Assembly (NCBI GenBank): GCA_009903825.1
Contig: WYEN01000104.1
Coordinates: forward strand, 1 to 64,000
Source: Desulfurococcales archaeon
GTDB taxonomy: Archaea > Thermoproteota > Thermoprotei_A > Sulfolobales > AG1
DNA: 64,000 nucleotides
Direction of reading: 5' to 3'
Part shown: positions 18,343 through 27,856 of the stretch, in pieces
Position numbering within the stretch: position 1 is the first letter of the stretch
How the letters are laid out: each line of letters opens with the position of its first letter
Made by a program: the position numbers and the translations under genes
The notes under the pieces: generated by a model
What the model was told of the DNA's origin: nothing
Databases searched by the model: none
The model's input: only the letters and a program-made list of their open reading frames with translations

Positions 18343-19098
18343 TTATCCTGATATTGCCTCAGGAATCTCTATGATACTGCCGCTCATATAGATATTGCTT
18401 TTCTCCACAAGATCATATATAAGATCTGATAGAACGTCTGGATCGGCCGCCTCTCTCAAAGGAGTCTCTCTCTTTATATAATCCTCGTATCTTTTTAACT
18501 CAGGTTTTTCAACCCATGATGGAGCTATTCCTATTACAATAATTCTTTTATCTGCCAATATCTCAGCAAGTATTTTTGTCACATAATTAAGACCTATCTT
18601 CGAGATCACATATGGTGGCGAAGGCTTTAGCACCCTATAGATCTTGTGTCCTCTAGTTGATGATAGACATGATATATTCACGATTTTTCCTTCGTTTCTC
18701 ATATATTTTGATATACTTATAGAAAGCATATAAGGTACAACAAGATTAATTTTTAATATGCTTAGCCATTTGTCAAGATCTAATTTCAAAGGATCTGTGT
18801 CATCCCATATCGCGGCACTATTTATCAATATATCTATTCTTCTAAAACATTCATAAGATCTTTTAGCTAGATCTTCAAAATCATTTATTCTCATAAGATC
18901 TTGCTCAATTATACATATAGAATCTCTCTTACGTTCTAGAGATCCTTTGATCTCTTTATTTATTTTTTCTAAAGAAGATTTATCTCTTATAATAGCCACT
19001 ACTTTATACTCTCTTTCAAAAGCTTTTCTCATAAGATGTGAACCTAAATAGCCTGAGGCTCCTGTCAACACGATCACTGGCTTATCAGCTTCGCCCAT
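18343..19098 (-). CDS. Short-chain dehydrogenase/reductase (SDR) family oxidoreductase
   Basis: A Rossmann-fold oxidoreductase: the cofactor motif TGASGYLGSHL at the N-terminus, DINSAAIWDD in place of the usual NNAG, catalytic Ser in NISCLSSTRG and the YVISK active-site Tyr/Lys. The length of 251 is typical of classical SDRs. Substrate cannot be told from sequence. It is a single gene, transcribed toward the ABC permease, with proS upstream on the same strand. Confidence 0.88.
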   Translation of the reverse strand: MGEADKPVIVLTGASGYLGSHLMRKAFEREYKVVAIIRDKSSLEKINKEIKGSLERKRDSICIIEQDLMRINDFEDLAKRSYECFRRIDILINSAAIWDDTDPLKLDLDKWLSILKINLVVPYMLSISISKYMRNEGKIVNISCLSSTRGHKIYRVLKPSPPYVISKIGLNYVTKILAEILADKRIIVIGIAPSWVEKPELKRYEDYIKRETPLREAADPDVLSDLIYDLVEKSNIYMSGSIIEIPEAISG

Positions 19099-19152
19099 GA
19101 AAAGACCCCAAAGATATAACGATCTTTATTAACACATTATTTTGATTTAATC

Positions 19153-20616
19153 TTAGTATTTACGAGCTAATCTTGCAAAGGTCTTTGCAGGTTTTCCACA
19201 TATGACACACTTAAGATCTTTCGTGTCAATATTTTCTAAAGATGATCCTAAAAGATCTATGCCTTGCCACTTCTCAGAAAGTTTGATGCCGCAAGAATAA
19301 GATCCGCACCAAGGCATCTCTATAATGACAGATTCTTTGTTAATAATCTTCTCAGCCTCTTCTAGAGTATATGCTCTTCGTATTTTACTCTTGAAATACT
19401 CCCATGCTCTCTTTTTCAGATTATTCTCTATCTCATCAAACAACTCAAATATTCTCTTCAAAAGATCTTTTCTATCAATAGTCTCTCTCTTAAACAGATC
19501 TCTTCTAAATAAAGTGATCTTTTCTTCTTTAAGTTCTCTAGGTCCGATCTCTATTCTAATCGGAACTCCTTTGATCTCGTATTTATAAAATTTATCCACT
19601 GGTTTACTCTCTCTATCAAGATCAGCTTTTGCTCTAAGATTCTTTTCTTTAAGTTCTCTCTCTATCTCTAAAGCATAATTCCATACTTTATCAGTCTCTT
19701 CCTCACTTTCTGTAGAAGGTATTGGGACGATAACTATTTGTATAGGAGCATATTTAGGTGGGATCACAGCTCCTTTATCGTCTCCATGAATAGCTATTAA
19801 AGATGCTATAACACGATCAGATACTCCATAGCTTGTCTGCCATCCAAAGTCTCTACTGCCATCTCTTCTATAGATCACTACTTCAAATATTCTTGTAAAG
19901 GTCTGTCCGAGATGATGTACTGTGCCTATTTGTAAAGCTTTTCCATCGGGCATTAATGTGTCAAAAGCTATTGTATAAAGAGCTCCAGGAAACTTGTCCC
20001 ATTCAGGTCTTTTAGATATTATATATGGTATCCCAAGATCATCAAAAAATCTCTTGTAAATATCCACGGCTTCTAACACTTGTCTATCTGCATCTTCAAA
20101 AGATTCATGTAGCGTGTGAGCTTCTTTAAATGTTGTTACTTCTCTTAATCTTATCAATGCCTTAGTCATCTTAGTCTCGTATCTGAACATACTAACGATC
20201 TGATAATATTTCTTGGGAAGCTCTTTATAACTATGATGCCATAAAGACTCCATATATGTGATAGGGATCTCGCTTGTAGGTCTCAGAGCAAGTTTAACAT
20301 CAAGAGGCTCTAATCCTCCGTGAGTCACCCAGTAAACCTGATTTTCAAATCCTTTTATATGTTCACTCTCTCTTCTAATCATATCTTCTGTGATAAGAAG
20401 AGGAAAAAGAACCTCCTCATGTCCTGTAGAGTTCAGCAACTCTCTTAATCTATTTATAACAAGCTCTCTAATTTTAAAGCCGTATGGTCTCCAGACGCCC
20501 ATTCCTTTGACAGGATATCTGCCGTAATCATAGATCTCTGCAGAATCTAAGATCCAGTCGAGCCACTCACTAAACTCCTCTCCATATTTTGAAGATGGCT
20601 TCTTCATATAATTCAC
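19153..20616 (-). CDS. proS: Prolyl-tRNA synthetase (archaeal/eukaryotic type)
   Basis: This class IIa synthetase charges tRNA-Pro. It begins with [21 protein letters not shown]-like sequence and the class II core [11 protein letters not shown], then [13 protein letters not shown], the [13 protein letters not shown] motif 2 region and QTSYGVSDR motif 3. An anticodon-binding domain follows, then the archaeal C-terminal zinc domain with [11 protein letters not shown] and [11 protein letters not shown] and the typical terminal Tyr. The length of 487 is normal. The gene stands about 80 bases from the ATPase proteolipid gene in the same orientation. Confidence 0.96.
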   Translation of the reverse strand: MNYMKKPSSKYGEEFSEWLDWILDSAEIYDYGRYPVKGMGVWRPYGFKIRELVINRLRELLNSTGHEEVLFPLLITEDMIRRESEHIKGFENQVYWVTHGGLEPLDVKLALRPTSEIPITYMESLWHHSYKELPKKYYQIVSMFRYETKMTKALIRLREVTTFKEAHTLHESFEDADRQVLEAVDIYKRFFDDLGIPYIISKRPEWDKFPGALYTIAFDTLMPDGKALQIGTVHHLGQTFTRIFEVVIYRRDGSRDFGWQTSYGVSDRVIASLIAIHGDDKGAVIPPKYAPIQIVIVPIPSTESEEETDKVWNYALEIERELKEKNLRAKADLDRESKPVDKFYKYEIKGVPIRIEIGPRELKEEKITLFRRDLFKRETIDRKDLLKRIFELFDEIENNLKKRAWEYFKSKIRRAYTLEEAEKIINKESVIIEMPWCGSYSCGIKLSEKWQGIDLLGSSLENIDTKDLKCVICGKPAKTFARLARKY

Positions 20617-20696
20617 TCTTAATATAAGATTTCATGAAAGCTTTAAAGTATTTATTTATATTTAAAAAAGTTTGGAGAAAGAAAAAACTTAAATTC

Positions 20697-21059
20697 TTAA
20701 CCTCCTAACAAGATTAGTAGAATAGCAACTATCAGACCATATATTCCCAGTCCTTCTGCAAGAACTATTATAAGAAATACTCTACCAAACAGCTCTGGCT
20801 TTTCAGCCATTGCAGAGAATCCAGCTGCGCCAGCAATACCTATTGCGATCCCGGCTCCAATAGCAGCAAGACCGATGGCAAGTCCGGCGCCAATATATTT
20901 GCCTAGTTTATCTAGTCCTGTGGTAGGTGCTTGAAAAGATAATCCTCCGCCACTGACTATGTTGGCCACAAATATAAGGGTCAATATGCTTGCTACTATT
21001 AGTACGGCCACAAAAAGTGGTGCATCGAATTGTATTCTTCCTTGTCCTCGGATCGCCAT
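20697..21059 (-). CDS. atpK: A-type ATP synthase subunit K (proteolipid c)
   Basis: The 120-residue protein has an N-terminal hydrophobic leader (about residues 12-35), then the two-helix proteolipid hairpin rich in Gly/Ala (55-83, 92-118). The proton-carrying acid is Glu102 in [13 protein letters not shown]. This ring subunit couples ion flow to rotation. It is the last gene of the F-E-A-B-D-small-K unit. The leader is probably a cleaved or retained first segment, as in crenarchaeal c subunits. Confidence 0.95.
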   Translation of the reverse strand: MAIRGQGRIQFDAPLFVAVLIVASILTLIFVANIVSGGGLSFQAPTTGLDKLGKYIGAGLAIGLAAIGAGIAIGIAGAAGFSAMAEKPELFGRVFLIIVLAEGLGIYGLIVAILLILLGG

Positions 21060-21077
21060 TTTTGAAACACCGTGACC

Positions 21078-21239
21078 TTATTTTTTCAGCTCCTTATAAA
21101 TTCTCTCTTTATAACTTATGATCTCAGAGATTTTTTTCTTTTTATAATCCTCTATTATCTGTCTAAAAATCTCGACATATTTTTTTGTATATTCCTCAGC
21201 TTTCTTCTCAAAATATTCTGAAAGATCTTTTAAAGACAT
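21078..21239 (-). CDS. Small A-type ATP synthase subunit, epsilon-like, 53 aa
   Basis: An ATG frame of 53 codons lies in the otherwise empty spacer between atpD and atpK: MSLKDLSEYFEKKAEEYTKK, then a Tyr/Ile/Lys-rich helix ending YKELKK and TAA. It is all-helical and highly charged. In Sulfolobus the ATPase operon has a roughly 60-residue epsilon gene at exactly this place, between gamma (D) and the proteolipid, so position and size support a homologous accessory subunit. The start is five bases from the atpD stop. Family assignment rests on synteny, not on clear sequence identity. Confidence 0.7.
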   Translation of the reverse strand: MSLKDLSEYFEKKAEEYTKKYVEIFRQIIEDYKKKKISEIISYKERIYKELKK

Positions 21240-21243
21240 TTTA

Positions 21244-21879
21244 TTATGCCCTGAGAATTAGTTTAGATTTCATTATTTTAAGTCTCACAAATTCTTCTCT
21301 AGATCTTTCCTCTAAAACAAGTCTGATCCTTTTTATCACGTTTTGATAAAGAGGAATTATATAATAGTCTAATGAGTTAATTAGTTTCTGAGTATTTCTC
21401 AGCTCAATTAATAATCTATTGATCGTAGCCTCTAACTCGCTTAATTTGACAAGTTCTATCATAAGATCTTTCAATTCATTATTTAATCTGATCATCTGAG
21501 ATGTTGTGAAGAAAAATGATGTTAAAGGGCTTTGAAAAGTCTCCTCCTCAATATCTATAATAGGCACTTTTATTCCAAAAGCAGCTCTCTCTCCCATTGT
21601 TATCTCAACGGTCTTCGGCGTAGAACCTGCTATACTGTTTATAGTGACAAAGCCTAGCTCAGATATTGTGAGAAAATATGTCTGATACGCCTTCTCTAGT
21701 TTCTCAAAAACTCTTCTTCTGATCTCTGAATATTTCTCTAACGCGATCCTTATGTTTAACAGAAGAACCTCTCTTTTATCCTCAAGAATTTTTCTTATTC
21801 TGTTTATAGTGACAAGACTTCTTCTAAGATTGATAAGATTTATCTTAGTGGGAAGGGTCTGTCTAGGATCAAGAGCCAA
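21244..21879 (-). CDS. atpD: A-type ATP synthase subunit D
   Basis: The 211-residue protein is the central-stalk rotor subunit. It begins PTKINLINLRRSLVTINRIR, typical for the family, with a long N-terminal helix, a beta-rich middle (IDIEEETFQSPL) and a long C-terminal coiled-coil helix. It starts one base from the atpB stop, so the genes are translationally coupled. Length fits the family. Confidence 0.94.
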   Translation of the reverse strand: MALDPRQTLPTKINLINLRRSLVTINRIRKILEDKREVLLLNIRIALEKYSEIRRRVFEKLEKAYQTYFLTISELGFVTINSIAGSTPKTVEITMGERAAFGIKVPIIDIEEETFQSPLTSFFFTTSQMIRLNNELKDLMIELVKLSELEATINRLLIELRNTQKLINSLDYYIIPLYQNVIKRIRLVLEERSREEFVRLKIMKSKLILRA

Positions 21880-23280
21880 TCATCTGGCACCTGATCCTCT
21901 GTATTTCGGATGATATTTTCTTATATTAGACTCTTTGATGTTAGTCAGCTCAGCCTCAGGAAGTATAGAAAGTATATCCCAGGCAAGCTCGAGAGTCTCT
22001 TCGATACTTCTATTCTCATAAAATCCTTGAGATAAAAATCTTCTTTCGAAGGCGTCAGCAAATCTCAGATATTTTCTGTCAGTCTCACTCAGACTTTCTT
22101 CACCAACTATCACAACCAGACTTCTCAGCTCTTGAGCTCTTGCATACGCTGCGTAAAGCTGATCTTTTACTTCTGCATGATCTTCTCTAGTCTTCCCAGG
22201 CCCTATACCTTCTTTCATCAGTCTAGAGAGACTTAGAAGAACATTTATAGGCGGGTATATGCCTCTGTTGTATAATCCTCTGTCTAGCACTATCTGACCT
22301 TCAGTTATATATCCAGTAAGATCAGGTATTGGATGTGTTATATCATCTGCGGGCATCGTTAGTATAGGCATCTGTGTTATAGAGCCTTTCTTCCCACGAG
22401 CTCTCCCAGCTCTCTCATATATTGACGCAAGATCTGAATACATGTAACCTGGGTAGCCTTGTCTCCCAGGAACCTCTTCTCTTGCCGAACTGATCTCTCT
22501 CAAAGCCTCAGCATAATTAGTCATGTCAGTCAATATTACTAGAACATGCATATCTCTTTCAAAAGCTAGATACTCAGCTAATGTCAAAGCCACTCTAGGT
22601 GTTATAAGTCTTATCATTGCAGGCTCATTAGCCAGATTTATAAACATTGCAGCTCTTTTTATAGCTCCTGTCTCTTCAAAAAATTTTTTGAAGAAAAGCG
22701 CCTCATCATATTTAACTCCTATAGCTGCAAATACTACAGCAAACTCTTCTCCCTCTCTTCTGACAGTTGCCTGTCTAGCGATCTGAGCCGCCAACATGTT
22801 ATGAGGAAGACCTCCTCCACTGAATATAGGAAGCTTTTGTCCTCTGACAAGAGTGTTCATGCCGTCGATAGCTGAGACTCCTGTCTGTATGAAATCCTCT
22901 GGATATGCTCTTGCCGCGGGATTAAGAGGAGAGCCGTTTACATCATATTTCTCTTCAGCAAGTATCTCGGGTCCTCCATCAATAGGTCTTCCCAATCCAT
23001 CAAATACTCTTCCTAACATATCTTCTGAGACAGGTATCTCCATAGTTTTTCCAAGAAATCTCACGCGTGTTCCTCGAGGACTTATTCCTATGGTTCCCTC
23101 AAAAACCTGAACCACTGCATATCCCATCCCAACTTCAAGAACTCTTCCGCTTCTCTTCTCACCATTTGGAAGCTCTATAGTCACCAGCTCGTCATATGCT
23201 ACATCAGATACTTTCTCAACTATGAGTAGAGGTCCTTTGACTTCTCTTATAGTCTCATATTCTTTCAGATATGATCTCAT
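21880..23280 (-). CDS. atpB: A-type ATP synthase subunit B
   Basis: The 466-residue non-catalytic nucleotide-binding subunit. Conserved sequences include [20 protein letters not shown], the degraded P-loop region [37 protein letters not shown] and [14 protein letters not shown]. It alternates with subunit A in the A3B3 head. Its ATG overlaps the atpA stop by four bases. All motifs appear intact. Confidence 0.97.
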   Translation of the reverse strand: MRSYLKEYETIREVKGPLLIVEKVSDVAYDELVTIELPNGEKRSGRVLEVGMGYAVVQVFEGTIGISPRGTRVRFLGKTMEIPVSEDMLGRVFDGLGRPIDGGPEILAEEKYDVNGSPLNPAARAYPEDFIQTGVSAIDGMNTLVRGQKLPIFSGGGLPHNMLAAQIARQATVRREGEEFAVVFAAIGVKYDEALFFKKFFEETGAIKRAAMFINLANEPAMIRLITPRVALTLAEYLAFERDMHVLVILTDMTNYAEALREISSAREEVPGRQGYPGYMYSDLASIYERAGRARGKKGSITQMPILTMPADDITHPIPDLTGYITEGQIVLDRGLYNRGIYPPINVLLSLSRLMKEGIGPGKTREDHAEVKDQLYAAYARAQELRSLVVIVGEESLSETDRKYLRFADAFERRFLSQGFYENRSIEETLELAWDILSILPEAELTNIKESNIRKYHPKYRGSGAR

Positions 23281-26200
23281 ATTTTCTCACCTCTAAACTC
23301 TCTGAAGAAATCTATCACTTTTTTCTCAAGCTCATCTAATTTCTCAAGCTCCTCGTTTCTTATGGTAAATCTTGCTTTAATAATCTCTGTTATAAGACTC
23401 TGACCTTTCTCTTTAATCACTTTCACAGGCACTCCTGAATCTACAAGAGGCTTAGCATTTCTATAGAATGTCATTATCAGCTTCAGAAGCTTAAATTGTT
23501 TCTGTGGCGACGAGAAAGCATCTATAGGATCGTAAGCATTCTGTCTCAAGAACCCGTCTCTGATCATTCTAGCCGTCTCCATAATTAATTTATCAGGCTC
23601 AGGAAGATTCTCTACACCAATTAGTCTCACAACTTCTTTAAGCTCGTTCTCTCTAAGAAGTATATTCATGACCTCATCTCTAACATTTCTCCAAGAGGGA
23701 TCAACCTCTTTAGACCACCAGCTGCTCACAAGATCTGTATATGCTGAATAGCTTGTTATCCAATTGATAGCAGGATAATGTCTTGAGTATGCCAACGTAG
23801 CGTCTAGAGCCCAGAAAACTCTGATAAATCTTCTAGTATGCGTGGTGACAGGCTCTGTAAAATCTCCTCCTGGCGGAGATACCGCTCCTATGACTGTTAC
23901 AGATCCTGTCCTCTCAGGATTACCTAAAGCAATAACTCTGCCAGCTCTCTCATAAAACTCAGCTAATCTACTCTGTAAATAGCTTGGATAGCCTTCTTCA
24001 GCAGGCATCTCCTCTAATCTGTTAGAGATCTCTCTCAAAGCCTCAGCCCATCTGCTTGTGGAGTCTGCGACTAGAAGCACGTCATATCCAAGATCTCTAT
24101 AATACTCTCCTAACGTTATCCCTATGTAAATGCTTGCTTCTCTAGCTGAGACAGGCATATTGCTCGTGTTAGCTATAAGTATAGTTCTCTCCATAAGAGG
24201 TCTTCCTGTCCAAGGATCTTTTGTCTCTGGAAACCTCTCTAAGACCTCTGTCATCTCATTACCTCTCTCGCCACATCCCACATAGATCACAACTTTAGCA
24301 TCACTCCACATAGCGAGACTGTGAAGAGTCACAGTATTATGATATATAGTGGGAAGATCTCCGCCGACAAAATTGTGTGTACCAGGCACTGTCGCATCGT
24401 AGACAGGCCATTCGCCGTATTCAATCTCGATCTTCTCAACCTGATCTACCGTGACCTCTCTGAAGATCTCAGCTAATTTAAGAAGTTTCTCGCTACTTAA
24501 TACTGAGTATTTTGATAACATTACTTGTAATACTCCTCCTTTTTCTGATGTTATCTCAATCTCTCTACCTCTGTTCATCATCTCAATCACTTCATAAGGT
24601 ATACTAAGGATCTCTTGAGGAACATAATTTGTTATCTTATTCTTTAATTTTCTGACTCTCTCTATTATAACATTAATAGGCGTGTTTACACCGACAATTT
24701 TTGTTGTATTCAAAAGATCTTTCTCAATGACCTGTTCAATAAAGTTTATCAGATCATAAACATGATCTATTGTAAGTAAATATGTCTCAAACTCTCCTCC
24801 TTTTCTGTTTACAGGGAATAGAAATTTTCTAACTTTATAGCTAATACCTATTCTAGTAAGAAGATAAGATATGGTTTCTTTGGCATTATCATCAACAGCG
24901 ATAAGATGTAGTTTGTTATCATGATAAAAGCCCATTACTCTGAAATATCCTGCTAAAAAGTATTTCACAGCCTCCTCACTTGCTCTAAACATTATATGAG
25001 GAATCTTTCTTTCAAAGATGTATGATGTCACAATACCGAGTCTCTTTAATAATATTGTGAGCAGTCTTGAATCTATCATAATTATAATGCTTCTTCTTAA
25101 AAAGATGTCTTTGCCATTCCACAAGATCCTGATCTCTCTTAAAATATCTTGACCAAATGTATCAATAAACAGCTTCTTCAAATGATCAGCTTCTATCTCA
25201 GTGAAAGGTATAGATATTTTCACAGATTTTTTCCCAACAATCCTGCCGTTTCCATAAGCCATTCCAAGAAGATATGCAAAGAAACCGTTTATCTCTCTAG
25301 GAATAGACAATTTTATTCGAGATGCTCTAATGATCTTTTCATCTGACGAGACACCTTCTTTAAAAGATATAGCCATAGGATGCGGAGGCTTCCTACCGAT
25401 CTTTTTATATAATTTTTCAACAAACCACAGAGGCGGATATAGATAGCCGTGGAATATGCTATAGACAAAATCAACTTTCACACCTAATTCCTCAGCCAAT
25501 CTCTTTATACCTCCATATTCTCTTCCTGTGAGTTTTCTAATGATCTTGATGACTCTTCTCAAAAGCTTTTCGTCTCTGACTACTGCATCAGGCATATGCT
25601 TATATAAATTCACAATTGCTTTGGTGTCTGCTTGAATTCTTCTGGGCACAACTATAAGATCTCCTCTTCTAATGCTTACAGCAGGCATCTCAACAAATTC
25701 TCCTCTCTCATTAAATATGATAAGTCTATGCACAGGTGTGACTTTTATTATTCTGCCGCTTCTAGTCTTTATTTTTACGATTCTATCTGTCTTACCTCTA
25801 TAGACATGACTTATAGGTGTTTTTACAAGTTTTTTGCCATTGAAGCTATAAATATATATCTCTCTAGAACCTACTCCATAGATCTCTTCTTCAAGACTAA
25901 GATCAGGTTCTCCTCCTTTTATTTTCTCAAAGATCTTTTCTATGGGAACAAGTCTTCCATTAGCTAACAACACTGGGGTTCCTGGAAGAAGACATTTCCC
26001 AGTTCCAAAGGCTCCTGGAATAGCTCCCGTGCCTCCCTTAGCCATAGGAAATAGTGTGTCAATTATTCTCATCCCAGTTATAAGAGGCAGAGTAGGCTCC
26101 AGCTTCATTTTAAAAGGCCTAGGCCTTCTGACAGGCCATCTACTTAACATTCTCAAAATCTTCTTCTCTCCTGAGCTTTCTATAACTGCTATAGGATCTT

Positions 26201-26720
26201 CTATAGTATAATCTCCCTCAGGATATAACTCTATGATTCTTCCTCTGACATCAGGCGGAACTATAATAGGATGTCTTATAAGAGGCGTCTCATCTACATA
26301 TCCCAGAACATCTCCAGGACCTACCTCAGATCCTATAGAGATCTTTTCATTAGGAATAAAATGATATTTAATATCTCTAGGTAGAGAAGGCAGCTTAACG
26401 CCTCTCCTGACATATATAGATCCTGTCTTCTCAAATATTTTACTAAGAGGCCTCTGAATACCATCGTATATCTGTCCTATGAGGCCCGGGCCGAGCTCTG
26501 CTGATAGAGGAGATCCTGTCGCATACACAGGATCTCCAGGTCTTATCCCTGAGGTCGTCTCATAGACTTGTATAAAAGATTTGTTTCCAGAGATCCTTAT
26601 GATCTCTCCTATAAGTCTCTCTTCACCAACTTCAACAACTTCATACATCTGAGGCGAAGGTATATCCTCAGCAACCACGAGGCTACCACTGATCCTTATT
26701 ATTCTCCCTATCCTCTCCAT
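23277..26720 (-). CDS. atpA: A-type ATP synthase catalytic subunit A, with in-frame intein
   Basis: The reading frame is 1147 codons; removing a 553-residue intein leaves 594 residues, the normal length. The catalytic P-loop GAFGTGK (236-242) is broken directly after its Lys, and the host protein resumes at [12 protein letters not shown]. Further extein motifs are [34 protein letters not shown] and [18 protein letters not shown]. Without protein splicing the ATP site cannot form, so activity of the whole enzyme depends on excision. It sits between atpE and atpB in the ATPase operon. Confidence 0.97.
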   Translation of the reverse strand: MERIGRIIRISGSLVVAEDIPSPQMYEVVEVGEERLIGEIIRISGNKSFIQVYETTSGIRPGDPVYATGSPLSAELGPGLIGQIYDGIQRPLSKIFEKTGSIYVRRGVKLPSLPRDIKYHFIPNEKISIGSEVGPGDVLGYVDETPLIRHPIIVPPDVRGRIIELYPEGDYTIEDPIAVIESSGEKKILRMLSRWPVRRPRPFKMKLEPTLPLITGMRIIDTLFPMAKGGTGAIPGAFGTGKCLLPGTPVLLANGRLVPIEKIFEKIKGGEPDLSLEEEIYGVGSREIYIYSFNGKKLVKTPISHVYRGKTDRIVKIKTRSGRIIKVTPVHRLIIFNERGEFVEMPAVSIRRGDLIVVPRRIQADTKAIVNLYKHMPDAVVRDEKLLRRVIKIIRKLTGREYGGIKRLAEELGVKVDFVYSIFHGYLYPPLWFVEKLYKKIGRKPPHPMAISFKEGVSSDEKIIRASRIKLSIPREINGFFAYLLGMAYGNGRIVGKKSVKISIPFTEIEADHLKKLFIDTFGQDILREIRILWNGKDIFLRRSIIIMIDSRLLTILLKRLGIVTSYIFERKIPHIMFRASEEAVKYFLAGYFRVMGFYHDNKLHLIAVDDNAKETISYLLTRIGISYKVRKFLFPVNRKGGEFETYLLTIDHVYDLINFIEQVIEKDLLNTTKIVGVNTPINVIIERVRKLKNKITNYVPQEILSIPYEVIEMMNRGREIEITSEKGGVLQVMLSKYSVLSSEKLLKLAEIFREVTVDQVEKIEIEYGEWPVYDATVPGTHNFVGGDLPTIYHNTVTLHSLAMWSDAKVVIYVGCGERGNEMTEVLERFPETKDPWTGRPLMERTILIANTSNMPVSAREASIYIGITLGEYYRDLGYDVLLVADSTSRWAEALREISNRLEEMPAEEGYPSYLQSRLAEFYERAGRVIALGNPERTGSVTVIGAVSPPGGDFTEPVTTHTRRFIRVFWALDATLAYSRHYPAINWITSYSAYTDLVSSWWSKEVDPSWRNVRDEVMNILLRENELKEVVRLIGVENLPEPDKLIMETARMIRDGFLRQNAYDPIDAFSSPQKQFKLLKLIMTFYRNAKPLVDSGVPVKVIKEKGQSLITEIIKARFTIRNEELEKLDELEKKVIDFFREFRGEKI
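24336..25994 (-). other. Intein in AtpA (P-loop, VMA-b-type site), with decayed LAGLIDADG endonuclease
   Basis: The intein runs from Cys (first residue, codon 25994-25992) to Asn553 (codon 24338-24336) and is followed by Thr of the extein. Block A starts [10 protein letters not shown]; block B TPVH is at intein residues 86-89; block F is [15 protein letters not shown] (531-545); the C-terminal YHN is at 551-553. Splicing residues all look intact. The endonuclease domain has two LAGLIDADG helices, [10 protein letters not shown] (241-250) and [10 protein letters not shown] (346-355). The acidic catalytic positions are Asn249 and Met354, so DNA cleavage is probably lost. The P-loop site is the one also used by euryarchaeal ATPase inteins. 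Confidence 0.93.
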
Positions 26721-26727
26721 GATTTAA

Positions 26728-27345
26728 TCAACCTCCAGATAATGTTTTGTTAATAACTGTCTTAAGCTCTTCCTCTATATTATCTATTAGAGTGTTTATG
26801 TCGTATCTATATGTGATCTCTCTATTAGACGTATATGCTATAAAGCCTCCACTAATATTTTTAGAAACATTAATATGGATCCTCCTCAGATCTATTCTTA
26901 TTTTCTCAAGCTCTTTTCTCACAATCTCAACCCCCTCTTCATCTGTCTCTATAACAAATTCGTTGTTCTCAAGATCTTTTGATATAATATTTATGAATCT
27001 TCTTATAAGTTTCTCGTAGATCTCTTTATCGCTTCTCACATAGTTTATGATCTTTTCTCTGACTTCTTTAAATATTTTATCCACAAACTCATTAATCTTC
27101 TCATTAACTTTGTTTCTTAACTCTATATCTAGTCTAGATCTGTTGCTCTCAAGATTATACTCAAGATCTCTTAAAACATCTCTCAACTCTCTACGTCTCG
27201 CCTCAATTAAGCCTTTTATTTTCTCAATAAAATCTTTAGAAAACTCTTTCTCAAGCTCAGAATATGTCTCATCAATTTTTCTAATGATCTTTTCTGATAA
27301 ATAATCGATTATCTTATAAGGATCCCCATATATCTCCCAACTCAT
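26728..27345 (-). CDS. atpE: A-type ATP synthase subunit E
   Basis: A 205-residue peripheral-stalk subunit: a long charged N-terminal coiled-coil helix (about residues 15-110) and a globular C-terminal domain with ISGGFIAYTSNREITYRYDINTLI, the usual subunit E ending. It corresponds to Sulfolobus delta. It lies seven bases before atpA and six bases after atpF. Sequence is divergent but the order F-E-A-B-D supports the call. Confidence 0.9.
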   Translation of the reverse strand: MSWEIYGDPYKIIDYLSEKIIRKIDETYSELEKEFSKDFIEKIKGLIEARRRELRDVLRDLEYNLESNRSRLDIELRNKVNEKINEFVDKIFKEVREKIINYVRSDKEIYEKLIRRFINIISKDLENNEFVIETDEEGVEIVRKELEKIRIDLRRIHINVSKNISGGFIAYTSNREITYRYDINTLIDNIEEELKTVINKTLSGG

Positions 27346-27351
27346 AAAAGA

Positions 27352-27666
27352 TCACCCTACTCCAAGAGCTTTTCTAAGTAGAGAGGAGACATCTATCTCC
27401 TCAATTCTGCTCCATCTACTAGGTATAACAGTGATTATAGGCGTTCTTCGCGTCAACGATATATGGCTTATATAATCTTGGACATAGTCAGCTAAATCCT
27501 TCGTTATATATATGATGCCTATATCTCCAGAGTTGATATAGTTATCAAGTGTTTTTCTAATAACATCTTGATCTGGTTTTTCAATTACAACTCCTTCTAT
27601 TCCTATAAGATTAAACATTCTCACAGTATATTTATCGCCTATAACCAAGATCTTTTTTCTTTCCAC
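27352..27666 (-). CDS. atpF: A-type ATP synthase subunit F
   Basis: A 104-residue subunit with the Rossmann-like AtpF fold: KILVIGDKYTVRMFNLIGIEG, GDIGIIYITKDLADYV and TPIITVIPSRWS. It binds the central stalk and regulates catalysis. It is the first gene of the minus-strand ATPase unit, divergent from atpI; the 190-base spacer between them should hold both promoters. Confidence 0.93.
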   Translation of the reverse strand: MERKKILVIGDKYTVRMFNLIGIEGVVIEKPDQDVIRKTLDNYINSGDIGIIYITKDLADYVQDYISHISLTRRTPIITVIPSRWSRIEEIDVSSLLRKALGVG

Positions 27667-27766
27667 TCTTTAATACCGTAAAAAATGTTTTATTAAAAAT
27701 AAAATAGTTATCTTCGTCAGCATATAAAGATATGATTTGCGATATTATATAATAGACGCTACAGAT

Positions 27767-27781
27767 CATGTTTATAACATG
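27767..27781. promoter_or_regulatory. Inverted repeat in the atpF/atpI divergent promoter region
   Basis: CATGTT and AACATG form a perfect 6-bp inverted repeat around TAT. It lies in the 190-base spacer between the divergently transcribed atpF and atpI units. It could be an operator shared by both, but a short AT-rich palindrome may also be chance. Confidence 0.25.
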
Positions 27782-27856
27782 TTATGAGAATAAGAAATTC
27801 TTTTAATAACTGAAAAATTATTTAGAATAGAAGAGAAAGGAGGGTTAACAAGAAAA

